Source: an uncultured Fluviicola sp. (GTDB taxonomy: Bacteria > Bacteroidota > Bacteroidia > Flavobacteriales_D > Crocinitomicaceae). Taken from it: DNA of 64,000 nt. The translations under genes were made by a program, and so were the position numbers. The stretch covers positions 124,001-188,000 of the forward strand of contig NZ_CABHOL010000021.1 in the NCBI RefSeq assembly GCF_902168135.1, written 5' to 3'. The notes under the pieces were generated by a model. It had not been told where the DNA came from. It was given only the letters and a program-made list of their open reading frames with translations, and made no database searches. This document shows, piece by piece, positions 34,955 through 42,970 of the stretch (the stretch's first letter is position 1; every line of letters starts with the position of its first letter).

Positions 34955-36727
34955 TTAAGAAGGTAATTGGCTCAGTAAGTTTTCCGCGTTTGCCAAAATA
35001 ACTCTCGTTTCTAAGTGCTCAGCGCCAAATCCATAGCGGTACTGATCGCACATTTCGATAATCTCACGCAGACCTTTTGCTATTTCAGGATTGGTATCCA
35101 GTAACCTGTCAAAAGCCTTCTCACGCGACTGGAAATTGCATCTTTCACATTGTTCGATGCGCTGGATGATTGCTTTAGGTAAAACAATGGCAAATACACT
35201 CGGGTCCTCCAGGTGCATTTCAGCATCTTTCCAATAATCGATCACTGCTGCAGGTACTTCCGGTTTGACTTCGTTTAGGAAAACGGGCTTTCCCGGAAGA
35301 TCTTCTGTTTCCGAAATTTCCACTTTATCGGCTTCCTTTTTCTTGCGTTTTCTCACTGCCAAAAACAGGAATAAAAGTCCCAATAAACTGGTTGGAGCAA
35401 CAATTCCTACCCAGAATTTGGATTTGGAAGATGAGCTTGCTTTTGTTTCTGAGCTTTTTGTCTGCTGAGTTTTCAGATCAACCATGTCTGTTTGTGTTCC
35501 TGCAGTCGGATCCGACAAAACTACCGGGTTAAAGCTCTTATCCGGGATCACGTTGATATGGAATGCATTTCCTTTGATAGAGACATATCTTTCCTTTTCC
35601 GGATCGAAATAACTCACTGACGGAGCCGTGAATGCCAGGTCGTGGTCTTCCAATACCTGGATATTGAACCGGTAAGTAATCATTCCTTCAGCCCCGCTTT
35701 CCGTAAACTCAATATCTTCGATTCGTTCCGGATCACCGTAAATAGAACAACCTTTCGGCAATTTCAATTTCGGAGCGTTGGAATTATGAAGGTTCCCTAC
35801 ACCGGAAACAATGAGTTCCAATGTAAATACTTCTCCTTCTTTTACTTCTTTGGCAGGATTTTTTTGAGAAAGGCGGTATTCCCCTACTGCACCGATGAAA
35901 TCCTTCGGAGCATTTCCGGGTAAAGGTTTAATATTGATCGTTAGACCGGAAGAACGGAAGCGTATGGTCTTGGAAAACAGCGATCCGTGACAGCGCAGGG
36001 CCATTTCGTATGGTTTGATGTGGCATTTCCCGGTTCCGACAGGAATCAGGAGCTGTTTCCCGTACTCAAATACCAGGGCATCTTTTCCGTTTACACGCGT
36101 CTGCTCTACTTCTACGCGTCCGTTCGGGAAGGCGTGCTCTTCCATGGAAAGATCCGCTTTGAAATCGGAGTAACCTTCCAGGTATTCGATATTGATATAA
36201 GAGAATACTTTCGCTTTCAGTAAAATCGGTTCTCCTTCGTAAACGCTTGTTTTTTTACATTGGATAAATCCGAAAACAGGATCGTTGGAATTGACTTTGT
36301 TGTCATCTTCCGAAGCTTCGTTGACTTTGATCGTGATTTTGTTCGATCTGTAGACTTTATTCCGGTAAGTGGTATAGGCGTAGAAAGAATAGGTTCCTTC
36401 TTTCTTGAAAGAACCGGTTTGCTGCATGTAGTAGTAAGTTTTGATCTTACCGCTCGGATCCATTTTCTGTTCCATTCCATGCATGACGTTCAGATCCACT
36501 TCAAATTCTACCGGGAAATCAATTTTCATGGAGCCTTCCACATTGGAAGTAATGGTAAAGCCCATATGCTCGCTCACTCCCACTTCTTTCTTATCGGAAG
36601 TAAGAGCAACCACCGGTTTTTGGGCAATAGAAACCTGGCTCACAAGCGTGAACAAAAGCAATAAAAATTGCCATTGATTACCAGTCTTTTCTTGCACTTT
36701 TTCCACCTGTAGTACCTTTTGAACCAT
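34955..36727 (-). CDS. batD: BatD protein
   Basis: A 590-residue membrane-anchored periplasmic protein: signal segment about residues 20-35, several beta-sandwich regions (BatD/DUF7379-like), one membrane helix near residue 440 (SKFWVGIVAPTSLLGLLFLFLAV), and a helical cytoplasmic C terminus. Bat proteins were first linked to aerotolerance in Bacteroides fragilis; their molecular role is unsettled. The start ATG 36727 overlaps the end of batC by 50 bases; GTG codons at residues 8 and 11 are alternatives. In all cases the gene is translationally coupled to batC. Confidence 0.8.
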   Translation of the reverse strand: MVQKVLQVEKVQEKTGNQWQFLLLLFTLVSQVSIAQKPVVALTSDKKEVGVSEHMGFTITSNVEGSMKIDFPVEFEVDLNVMHGMEQKMDPSGKIKTYYYMQQTGSFKKEGTYSFYAYTTYRNKVYRSNKITIKVNEASEDDNKVNSNDPVFGFIQCKKTSVYEGEPILLKAKVFSYINIEYLEGYSDFKADLSMEEHAFPNGRVEVEQTRVNGKDALVFEYGKQLLIPVGTGKCHIKPYEMALRCHGSLFSKTIRFRSSGLTINIKPLPGNAPKDFIGAVGEYRLSQKNPAKEVKEGEVFTLELIVSGVGNLHNSNAPKLKLPKGCSIYGDPERIEDIEFTESGAEGMITYRFNIQVLEDHDLAFTAPSVSYFDPEKERYVSIKGNAFHINVIPDKSFNPVVLSDPTAGTQTDMVDLKTQQTKSSETKASSSSKSKFWVGIVAPTSLLGLLFLFLAVRKRKKKEADKVEISETEDLPGKPVFLNEVKPEVPAAVIDYWKDAEMHLEDPSVFAIVLPKAIIQRIEQCERCNFQSREKAFDRLLDTNPEIAKGLREIIEMCDQYRYGFGAEHLETRVILANAENLLSQLPS

Positions 36728-37409
36728 CCAATCTTTTCTTCGTATTCATTTCCTGCTTGCTAAACTCATCGAGTTTGCGCTCGGTTTCTTTATCCTGTAA
36801 TTTTTTTTGTTCGCTCTTTTGTTGTTGAGACTTTTGATCTTGCTGGTTTTGGTTTTGTTGTTTATCCTTTGAATTATTCTGTTGATTCTGTTGATTCTGT
36901 TGATTCTGTTGATTCTGTTGATTCTGGTTGTCTTTATTCTGTTCTTTATTCTCTTTGTCTTGTTTGTTTTGTTGCTGCTTCTGTTGTTGTTCCAATAATC
37001 TTTTTGCTTCAACCAATCGTTGTCTTGCTTTTTCATTATCAGGATCCATTCTCAGGATCTGCTTGTAATTATCCACCGCACTTTGAAAATCCTGCTGTTT
37101 CATACGGGATTCTCCCAAACTTGTTCTGGCCCGAATCTCTTTTTCTTTCGTCTCAGCGTTATTCGCCTGACGCTCAAAGTTTTCTGCGGCCGTCTTAAAA
37201 TCGTTCGCACGGTATGCAGTCTGACCAATCTCCTGTGACAAATCTACGTCATTTGGAGCTATTTGTTCGGCTCTTTTATAATACTTTAACGCTTCCTTGT
37301 AGTTTCCTTTTTTGTATAAAGTTCTGGCTTCGTTGAGTGTTTCTTTCCATTCCTGCCCAAAAGACTTGAAAGCGAAAACACACAGAAAGATCATCAATGC
37401 TGTTTTCAT
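36678..37409 (-). CDS. batC: BatC TPR protein with Q/N-rich tail
   Basis: A 243-residue exported protein. Signal peptide residues 1-18; three TPR units (about 25-135: KKGNYKEALKYYKRAEQIAPND, then two more); then a low-complexity Q/N/K segment (about 140-205) and a charged C terminus. The tail contains QQN units encoded by a perfect 9-base tandem repeat. Position between batB and batD and the TPR domain identify it as BatC. Overlaps batB by four bases and batD by 50. Confidence 0.8.
   Translation of the reverse strand: MKTALMIFLCVFAFKSFGQEWKETLNEARTLYKKGNYKEALKYYKRAEQIAPNDVDLSQEIGQTAYRANDFKTAAENFERQANNAETKEKEIRARTSLGESRMKQQDFQSAVDNYKQILRMDPDNEKARQRLVEAKRLLEQQQKQQQNKQDKENKEQNKDNQNQQNQQNQQNQQNQQNNSKDKQQNQNQQDQKSQQQKSEQKKLQDKETERKLDEFSKQEMNTKKRLDGSKGTTGGKSARKDW
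36876..36926. repeat. 9-bp tandem repeat in batC
   Basis: Five perfect copies of ATTCTGTTG (+ strand), 36876-36920, plus a partial sixth to 36926. Read on the minus strand it encodes Q-Q-N repeats. Because the unit is a multiple of three, copy-number change would lengthen or shorten the tail without breaking the frame. Confidence 0.9.
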
Positions 37410-38530
37410 GACTTATCGGGATTAATAATGATGGGTAAAAAGAAGTAGCAAATCATAGACAAAAGCGCGAGTATTGCGGGGATATAAAAATAGTTTTTAT
37501 CTACTTTAAATTCCACTTTTAAGACCTGCTTATTTTTGGTGTTCTTGTAATTTGTGGCGATATCATAGATATTCGGGAACGGGCTATCGGAAGTTACTAA
37601 AATACTTCCTGACTCACCGGCCATGCGCTTTAATCCGTCTTTATCGATTTTGGAAACAACTGCCACTCCTCCTTCCCGTTTGTAACCTTCTGATTCATCG
37701 TACGGATTATTCGGTATCAGTCCTCCCTTGGTGGAACCCAGACCTAAATAAGCCAATTCTACCTGTTTTTTCTTCAATTCTTCGAGCTGTTTCTTCCAAA
37801 GCGCCTCATGATCTTCTCCGTCTGTAATCACCAGGATCGCTTTCCCGGACTCCGTGTCTTTAAACTGTTCCTGCGCTACTTCCAGTGCCCGTCCGATATT
37901 CGTTCCCTGACTGGAAATCATGGAAGTTTCAATATCCGGAACGAACAATTTTGCAGCACCATAATCCATTGTCAGCGGAAGCTGTGTATAGGCATCATTG
38001 GCAAAAACCACTACTGCAATCCTTTCTCCTTTCAGCTGGTTCAACAACTCCCCGACGGCATGTTTAGCCGCCGTTAAACGGCTGGTTTGGTTCCCACCCA
38101 TATCTTTGGTATTCATGGAATTCGAAATATCCAGGCAGATAACCAAATCCAGGATCCGTTTTGAACCGTTCACTTTTCGCGACCCTGCAACAGGCTGAGC
38201 CATAGCCAGAACGATGAAGAAATAAGTGCTCCGCAACAGGAAATAATGCAAAAATGCTTTCAACGGTTCGAATTTCACCCACAACATCCGTGTGGCTCCG
38301 TAACCGGAGTATTCTTCATAAATTTTTGCTTTCCAATTCCATTGTATCCAGGATACAGCAGCTAAAACGGGAATAATCATCCACAATCCGAGTACTTCGC
38401 TGTGAAGCAGTTTCACTCCCCACCTGTCGAAAGGAACAAGTACATAGCAGAGCAGCACCAGTGACCACCAGATTGCTTCCGAAATGAGCAGTAACCTCAC
38501 CAAATGACTATATGTATTCTTCTTAATCAT
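37406..38530 (-). CDS. batB: BatB, VWA-domain membrane protein
   Basis: A 374-residue inner-membrane protein with two N-terminal helices, a von Willebrand A domain and a C-terminal helix. The MIDAS motif is D-I-S-N-S (VICLDISNSMN, about residues 130-140), with the conserved threonine/aspartate in ITDGEDH (about 235). It overlaps batA by eight bases and batC by four. Presumed to form a complex with BatA and the MoxR ATPase (family knowledge plus context). Confidence 0.88.
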   Translation of the reverse strand: MIKKNTYSHLVRLLLISEAIWWSLVLLCYVLVPFDRWGVKLLHSEVLGLWMIIPVLAAVSWIQWNWKAKIYEEYSGYGATRMLWVKFEPLKAFLHYFLLRSTYFFIVLAMAQPVAGSRKVNGSKRILDLVICLDISNSMNTKDMGGNQTSRLTAAKHAVGELLNQLKGERIAVVVFANDAYTQLPLTMDYGAAKLFVPDIETSMISSQGTNIGRALEVAQEQFKDTESGKAILVITDGEDHEALWKKQLEELKKKQVELAYLGLGSTKGGLIPNNPYDESEGYKREGGVAVVSKIDKDGLKRMAGESGSILVTSDSPFPNIYDIATNYKNTKNKQVLKVEFKVDKNYFYIPAILALLSMICYFFLPIIINPDKS

Positions 38531-39548
38531 CCAGTTTGAATTTGAGGCGCTGCACGCTCCAGGCTGTTATTGAAAATAAAATACTCCAGACAAAAAAAGG
38601 AAACAGCGTTAGCGGAGGTTCTGCAGCCAAATGCTGGTCTTCCATTTTCCGCTTTTCCAATTTATCAATTTCGGCATAGATTTTTACCAGTGATTTCTCG
38701 TCCTGCGCCCGGAAGTATTTTCCATTCGTCAGTTTGGCAATGTCTTTCAGAATTCCTTCATCAATTTCTACCGGAACGTTCTGGTAAATAATCCCAAAAG
38801 GAGTTTGGACCGGAGTCGGGGCCATACCATTTGCTCCCACGCCTATTGTGTAAACTTTACAGTTCTTTGCTTTTGCCAGTTCAGCTGCTTCCATCGGGTC
38901 CGGGCCGGTATTGCTGCTTCCATCGGTTAAGAGAATAATCACCTTGGAAACCAGGCTGTCACTTCTCAAACGGGTTACAGCAACTCCCAAACCACTTCCG
39001 ATTGCAGTTCCGGGTTCCAAATATCCTGGCTCGATTGCAGCGATTTGTTCCTTCAATAATTTGTAATCCAACGTTGCCGGACAAGCCGTATAAGCTTCGC
39101 CTTCATAAACGACCAATCCTACGCGGTCACCTTTCCGGGAATCCACGAACTTTTTAGCAACACGTTTCGCCACTTCCAGGCGGTTCGGATCAAAATCCTG
39201 TGCCAGCATCGAACCTGAAGCATCAATGGATAAAATGATGTCGATTCCGTTCTTGTAATCAATTTTCGGAGGATCTATCGACGTGTTATAAGGTTCTGCC
39301 AGCGTTAAAACCAGGCAAGCCATCGAAAGTGCGTAAAAGGCATTGATTCCCCAGCGGACGTAGCGCACCCAACCAACGGAATAGGACAGCTGTTCCTGCT
39401 CGGAATTCGCATATTTCAACTGACCTGCGCGGCTTTTCTGCAGGTATTCCCACAAAAACAACAAAACCGGAATAGCCAGCAAGAGCCACAGCATCTGCGG
39501 ATTGTAGAAATCATATTCCCAAAAAAATATGTTGAAATAACGGCTCAT
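38523..39548 (-). CDS. batA: BatA, VWA-domain membrane protein
   Basis: A 341-residue inner-membrane protein of the same layout as BatB: N-terminal helices at about 16-30 and 66-84, VWA domain from about residue 100 with MIDAS D-A-S-G-S (ILSIDASGSML), ILLTDGSSNTG near 205, and a C-terminal helix. Overlaps the upstream gene by four bases. Confidence 0.88.
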   Translation of the reverse strand: MSRYFNIFFWEYDFYNPQMLWLLLAIPVLLFLWEYLQKSRAGQLKYANSEQEQLSYSVGWVRYVRWGINAFYALSMACLVLTLAEPYNTSIDPPKIDYKNGIDIILSIDASGSMLAQDFDPNRLEVAKRVAKKFVDSRKGDRVGLVVYEGEAYTACPATLDYKLLKEQIAAIEPGYLEPGTAIGSGLGVAVTRLRSDSLVSKVIILLTDGSSNTGPDPMEAAELAKAKNCKVYTIGVGANGMAPTPVQTPFGIIYQNVPVEIDEGILKDIAKLTNGKYFRAQDEKSLVKIYAEIDKLEKRKMEDQHLAAEPPLTLFPFFVWSILFSITAWSVQRLKFKLDD

Positions 39549-40459
39549 TCAGGGATTTCCAAAGGACTTAATTCGGTGACTATTTCTTCTAAACGGAATA
39601 AACTGGAACGAATGTGCATGTCATTCAACTCCGTTTTGGCAAACTTTACCATGTCTGATTCTCTCAACAGCACCTCAATTCTGCGGACTATCTCGCGGTC
39701 AAGACCTTTGATTTTCAGTAAAGCGATCGTCTCGTAAGTTGTGCGTTCCATCAGGTTCAGTTCATACCGCGAACTCAAATACTGTTTCAGAATCGCCGAA
39801 AACCCCACATAATGGGATTTGGTTTTTCCATGAAGCCAATCTTCCTTTTTCCGCAGCTGCTGAATAGCCTGCAGTGTCCGTTCCCGCAAACTCAGTTCAT
39901 CCGATTTTTTGATCGTTCTGCGCTTGTTCCAAAGAATTACAATGATGATTCCGATTACCACCATGACAATGGCCCACCAGTATTTTTTGATCCATCTCCA
40001 ATAATCGTTTTCCGGTTCGATGGGAATTTCTTCGATCCCGTCTTTTACCTTCTTCTTCACGAAGCCCACATACAGATTCGGTGCCCGAAACGAGAAAGTG
40101 GAATCTTTCCAGCTCATCCACAACTCCGGTAAACGGTACTTGGCAGAATCCCAGGCGATCAATGTATATGTTCCTTTCCAATACGTGATCCCGTTGCTGG
40201 TATACGTAGTATCCTTAAACGATTCTATTTCCAATTCTCCGCCCGGCTTCCATAGCATTTGACCCTTGTGGCTGACATCACAGATAAATACGTCTGAAAT
40301 CGGATTGTAATCAAACTGCTTCGGTTTGTGCTTTACCAGGATGGTCAATTTTGCCTTATCACCGATACGAACGGAATCTTCCGCCCAGTAAACGCGTTTT
40401 GTTTGTGCAAATCCCGCTGCAAAACACCAACATGCCACTATGGAAAGCAGTACTCTCAT
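39545..40459 (-). CDS. BatA-adjacent membrane protein (DUF4381-like)
   Basis: A 304-residue protein of the moxR-bat operon: signal peptide 1-18, a periplasmic beta domain of about 130 residues, one membrane helix at about 160-180 (WAIVMVVIGIIIVILW), and a helical cytoplasmic tail. The layout and position match the small membrane protein usually placed between the DUF58 and the first VWA gene in this operon type. Overlaps both neighbours by four bases. Confidence 0.7.
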   Translation of the reverse strand: MRVLLSIVACWCFAAGFAQTKRVYWAEDSVRIGDKAKLTILVKHKPKQFDYNPISDVFICDVSHKGQMLWKPGGELEIESFKDTTYTSNGITYWKGTYTLIAWDSAKYRLPELWMSWKDSTFSFRAPNLYVGFVKKKVKDGIEEIPIEPENDYWRWIKKYWWAIVMVVIGIIIVILWNKRRTIKKSDELSLRERTLQAIQQLRKKEDWLHGKTKSHYVGFSAILKQYLSSRYELNLMERTTYETIALLKIKGLDREIVRRIEVLLRESDMVKFAKTELNDMHIRSSLFRLEEIVTELSPLEIPE

Positions 40460-41325
40460 TTTCGGCGTTTGAACAGTTGAAGCAATGGTAAATATACATG
40501 ATCCCCGACCTCGAAGAATGCGGCATCAATTCCCAATTGCAGGAAAAAGGCTTCATTCTTTTCTTTTCGAAGCTGGTATTTTTTTTCGTAATCCTTTCTA
40601 ACCTGCGCGGAAGAACTGTCTATCCAATTGGTAGCTCCGGTTTCGGCATTCAGCCAACGTACAAAGCCCACATTCGGAAGATTTGCCTCTCCCGGATCAC
40701 TCACGCCAAGAGCTACCACATCGTGCTTCCGGGCGGTATTTGCGAATCCTTCTTTGCTCATTTCCGATTGGGAGAAATCACTGATCACAAAACAAATACT
40801 TCGTTGCTTGAAAATATTCCGGGCATATTTCAACCCGGTATCCAGGCTTGTTCCCCCGGATTTCGGTTTCAGGTTAATGAGCTTCCGCAGCAGGAAATGT
40901 ACATGTCCGAACCCTTTTTTGGGCGGAACGTAGTACTCTACTTCATCCGAAATAAAGAGTGCTCCAACCTTATCGTTTTTCTTTGCTGCTGAAAATGCCA
41001 GAGTAGCGGCCAATTCAACGGCCAAAGATATTTTCGAGTCTTTTCCCTGACCGAAATACATGGAGCCGGAAACATCAATGATCAACAAAACGGTCAATTC
41101 CCGCTCTTCTTCAAAAATCTTAACGAAAGGTTCCCTGAAGCGCGCCGTCACATTCCAGTCGATAGTCCGAACGTCATCCCCGACCTGATAAGACCTCACC
41201 TCGCTAAACGACATGCCGCGTCCTTTAAACGCAGATTGGTATTGTCCTGCGAATACTTGCTCGGTCATACCGCGAGTTTGAAGCTCGATGGTACGAATAC
41301 GCTTTAGTAAGGCTTCCTTATCCAT
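40456..41325 (-). CDS. DUF58 domain protein
   Basis: A 289-residue cytoplasmic protein. DUF58 signature GDDVRTIDWNVTAR (about residues 49-62) and a VWA-like domain with a partial MIDAS (LIIDVSGSMYFG, about 80-91). It is the usual partner of MoxR ATPases. Start six bases after the moxR stop; its end overlaps the next gene by four bases. Confidence 0.88.
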   Translation of the reverse strand: MDKEALLKRIRTIELQTRGMTEQVFAGQYQSAFKGRGMSFSEVRSYQVGDDVRTIDWNVTARFREPFVKIFEEERELTVLLIIDVSGSMYFGQGKDSKISLAVELAATLAFSAAKKNDKVGALFISDEVEYYVPPKKGFGHVHFLLRKLINLKPKSGGTSLDTGLKYARNIFKQRSICFVISDFSQSEMSKEGFANTARKHDVVALGVSDPGEANLPNVGFVRWLNAETGATNWIDSSSAQVRKDYEKKYQLRKEKNEAFFLQLGIDAAFFEVGDHVYLPLLQLFKRRK

Positions 41326-41331
41326 ACCGAT

Positions 41332-42348
41332 TTATGGAACTTCTACCCGCTGCAGTAAACGTTCGATGATCTGCTCCGGTTTCACTCCGTCTGCTTCAGC
41401 TTCATAATTCAAGCCTACTCTGTGACGAAGTACATCCATCGCAACGGTTCTCACATCATCCGGGATGACGAAACCACGCTGTTCCAAAAATGCATTTGCT
41501 TTTGCAGCCAATGCCAGGTTAATGGTTGCACGAGGCGAGGCTCCGTACGCCAAATATTTCGAAATCTCGGAAACTCCGGCTGTAGCAGGATTACGCGTAG
41601 CATCAACAATATCTACAATGTAGCGTTCTACTTTTTCGTCCAGGTAAATGGAGCGTGTTAAGTACTTTCCTTTGATCAGGTCTTCCGGGTGCATCACATG
41701 CGACACCTTTTCCAATCCTTCCGGCCTTACGTTTGAGCGCAGGATCATCTGTTCTTCCTGCTTGGACGGATATCCCATAAAGACTTTCAGCATAAAGCGG
41801 TCCACCTGGGCTTCCGGAAGCGGGTATGTTCCTTCCTGCTCGATCGGGTTTTGCGTAGCTAAGACCAAAAATGGTTTTGGCAGCTCAAAAGTGGAATCTC
41901 CGATAGTAACCTGGCGTTCCTGCATGGCTTCCAATAGGGCTGCCTGAACTTTTGCAGGGGCACGGTTAATCTCATCCGCCAAAACGAAATTGGCAAAGAT
42001 CGGTCCTTTTTTTACGGCAAACTGTTCGGATTTCTGCTGATAGATCAAAGTTCCTGTCACATCGGCAGGTAGTAAATCCGGCGTAAACTGAATGCGGGAA
42101 AACTCTCCCGAAACAGCACTCGAAAGTGTACGGATTGCCAGTGTTTTTGCGAGTCCCGGAACACCTTCCAATAAAACGTGCCCGTCGGCAAGCAAAGCGA
42201 TTAAGAGACTTCGAACCATGTTCTCCTGTCCCACAATTACTTTCCCGATTTCTCGTCGCAATAAGTCGTATTTCAATCCTTCCGTTTTGATCTCATTTGC
42301 AACTACCTGCAACTGTTCGGAAGGAGATAAATTAGGTATATCCATCAT
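41332..42348 (-). CDS. MoxR family AAA+ ATPase
   Basis: A 338-residue AAA+ ATPase of the MoxR type, thought to act as a chaperone that loads or activates VWA-domain partners. Walker A LLEGVPGLAKT (about residues 58-68), Walker B VLADEINRAP (about 120-130), sensor 1 in ATQNPIEQEGTYPLPEAQ, and the lid domain after residue 230. First gene of the moxR-DUF58-DUF4381-batA-batB-batC-batD operon. Alternative start at the adjacent ATG 42345. Confidence 0.93.
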   Translation of the reverse strand: MMDIPNLSPSEQLQVVANEIKTEGLKYDLLRREIGKVIVGQENMVRSLLIALLADGHVLLEGVPGLAKTLAIRTLSSAVSGEFSRIQFTPDLLPADVTGTLIYQQKSEQFAVKKGPIFANFVLADEINRAPAKVQAALLEAMQERQVTIGDSTFELPKPFLVLATQNPIEQEGTYPLPEAQVDRFMLKVFMGYPSKQEEQMILRSNVRPEGLEKVSHVMHPEDLIKGKYLTRSIYLDEKVERYIVDIVDATRNPATAGVSEISKYLAYGASPRATINLALAAKANAFLEQRGFVIPDDVRTVAMDVLRHRVGLNYEAEADGVKPEQIIERLLQRVEVP

Positions 42349-42365
42349 CTTTAAGCCTAAGGTCG

Positions 42366-42373
42366 CAAATATG
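42366..42373 (-). promoter_or_regulatory. Candidate -7 element for the moxR-bat operon
   Basis: CATATTTG on the minus strand, one base off TAnnTTTG, 18 bases upstream of moxR. A TTG lies 24 bases further upstream. Confidence 0.4.
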
Positions 42374-42421
42374 TGAAAGAATGGGCTTTTGGCTTTCCAA
42401 TTGCTGTTAAATTATGTTAAG

Positions 42422-42970
42422 TCACTTGCCCGGACTGGGTTGGACACTCTCAGTCTTCACCAATTTTTGGATTTCGGTATTGGGCTGAGTCATTGCGAGG
42501 GAATAAGCTGTTTGATTATCCGTATTTCTTTTGGTTAAATCACTGCCTGCTTCAACCAGCGTTTTCACCAGTTTCTCATTTTGGTTTAAAACCGCATACA
42601 TCAAAGCCGTATTTCCATCCGGACCCTGCACATTCAGATTAGCACCTGCTTTCACCAATACAGCGGCAAGCTCCGTGTTATTTTGATAACATGCCGCCTG
42701 CAATGCACTTCCTTCAGGAGAAGGTCTGTTGACATCCGCTCCACTCTGTACCAGGAATTCAGCACATTTGGTTTGTCCGCGGTAACACGCAATCATCAAG
42801 GGATCAAATCCCATGTGATTCATTTTCTGAATAGTGTCTTTATTCAGTGCAATGAGCTTCTTCAGTTGCCTGATGTTTCCGGTTCGTGCAGCTTCGAACA
42901 CATCCTGTGAATGGGCCTGACTTGCCAAAAGCAAGCCGAAGCCCAAAACAATCATAAATCTAATCCACAT
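42422..42970 (-). CDS. Exported ankyrin-repeat protein
   Basis: A 182-residue periplasmic protein: signal peptide residues 1-22 (ends AHSQ), then four or five ankyrin repeats from about residue 28 (GNIRQLKKLIALN, GFDPLMIACYRGQTKCAEFLVQSGADVN, and on). Its start overlaps the end of the DOMON/Ig-like gene by 11 bases, so the two are coupled. Ankyrin proteins of this size usually bind a partner; none can be named. Confidence 0.8.
   Translation of the reverse strand: MWIRFMIVLGFGLLLASQAHSQDVFEAARTGNIRQLKKLIALNKDTIQKMNHMGFDPLMIACYRGQTKCAEFLVQSGADVNRPSPEGSALQAACYQNNTELAAVLVKAGANLNVQGPDGNTALMYAVLNQNEKLVKTLVEAGSDLTKRNTDNQTAYSLAMTQPNTEIQKLVKTESVQPSPGK

Noticed and set aside
36876-36926. Possible short CRISPR-like repeat
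   Set aside because: Direct 9-bp tandem copies without spacers, inside a coding region.
36869-37198. A + strand frame with repeated D-S-V units
   Set aside because: It is the antisense reading of the batC tandem repeat; batC is well supported by TPR units and operon overlaps.
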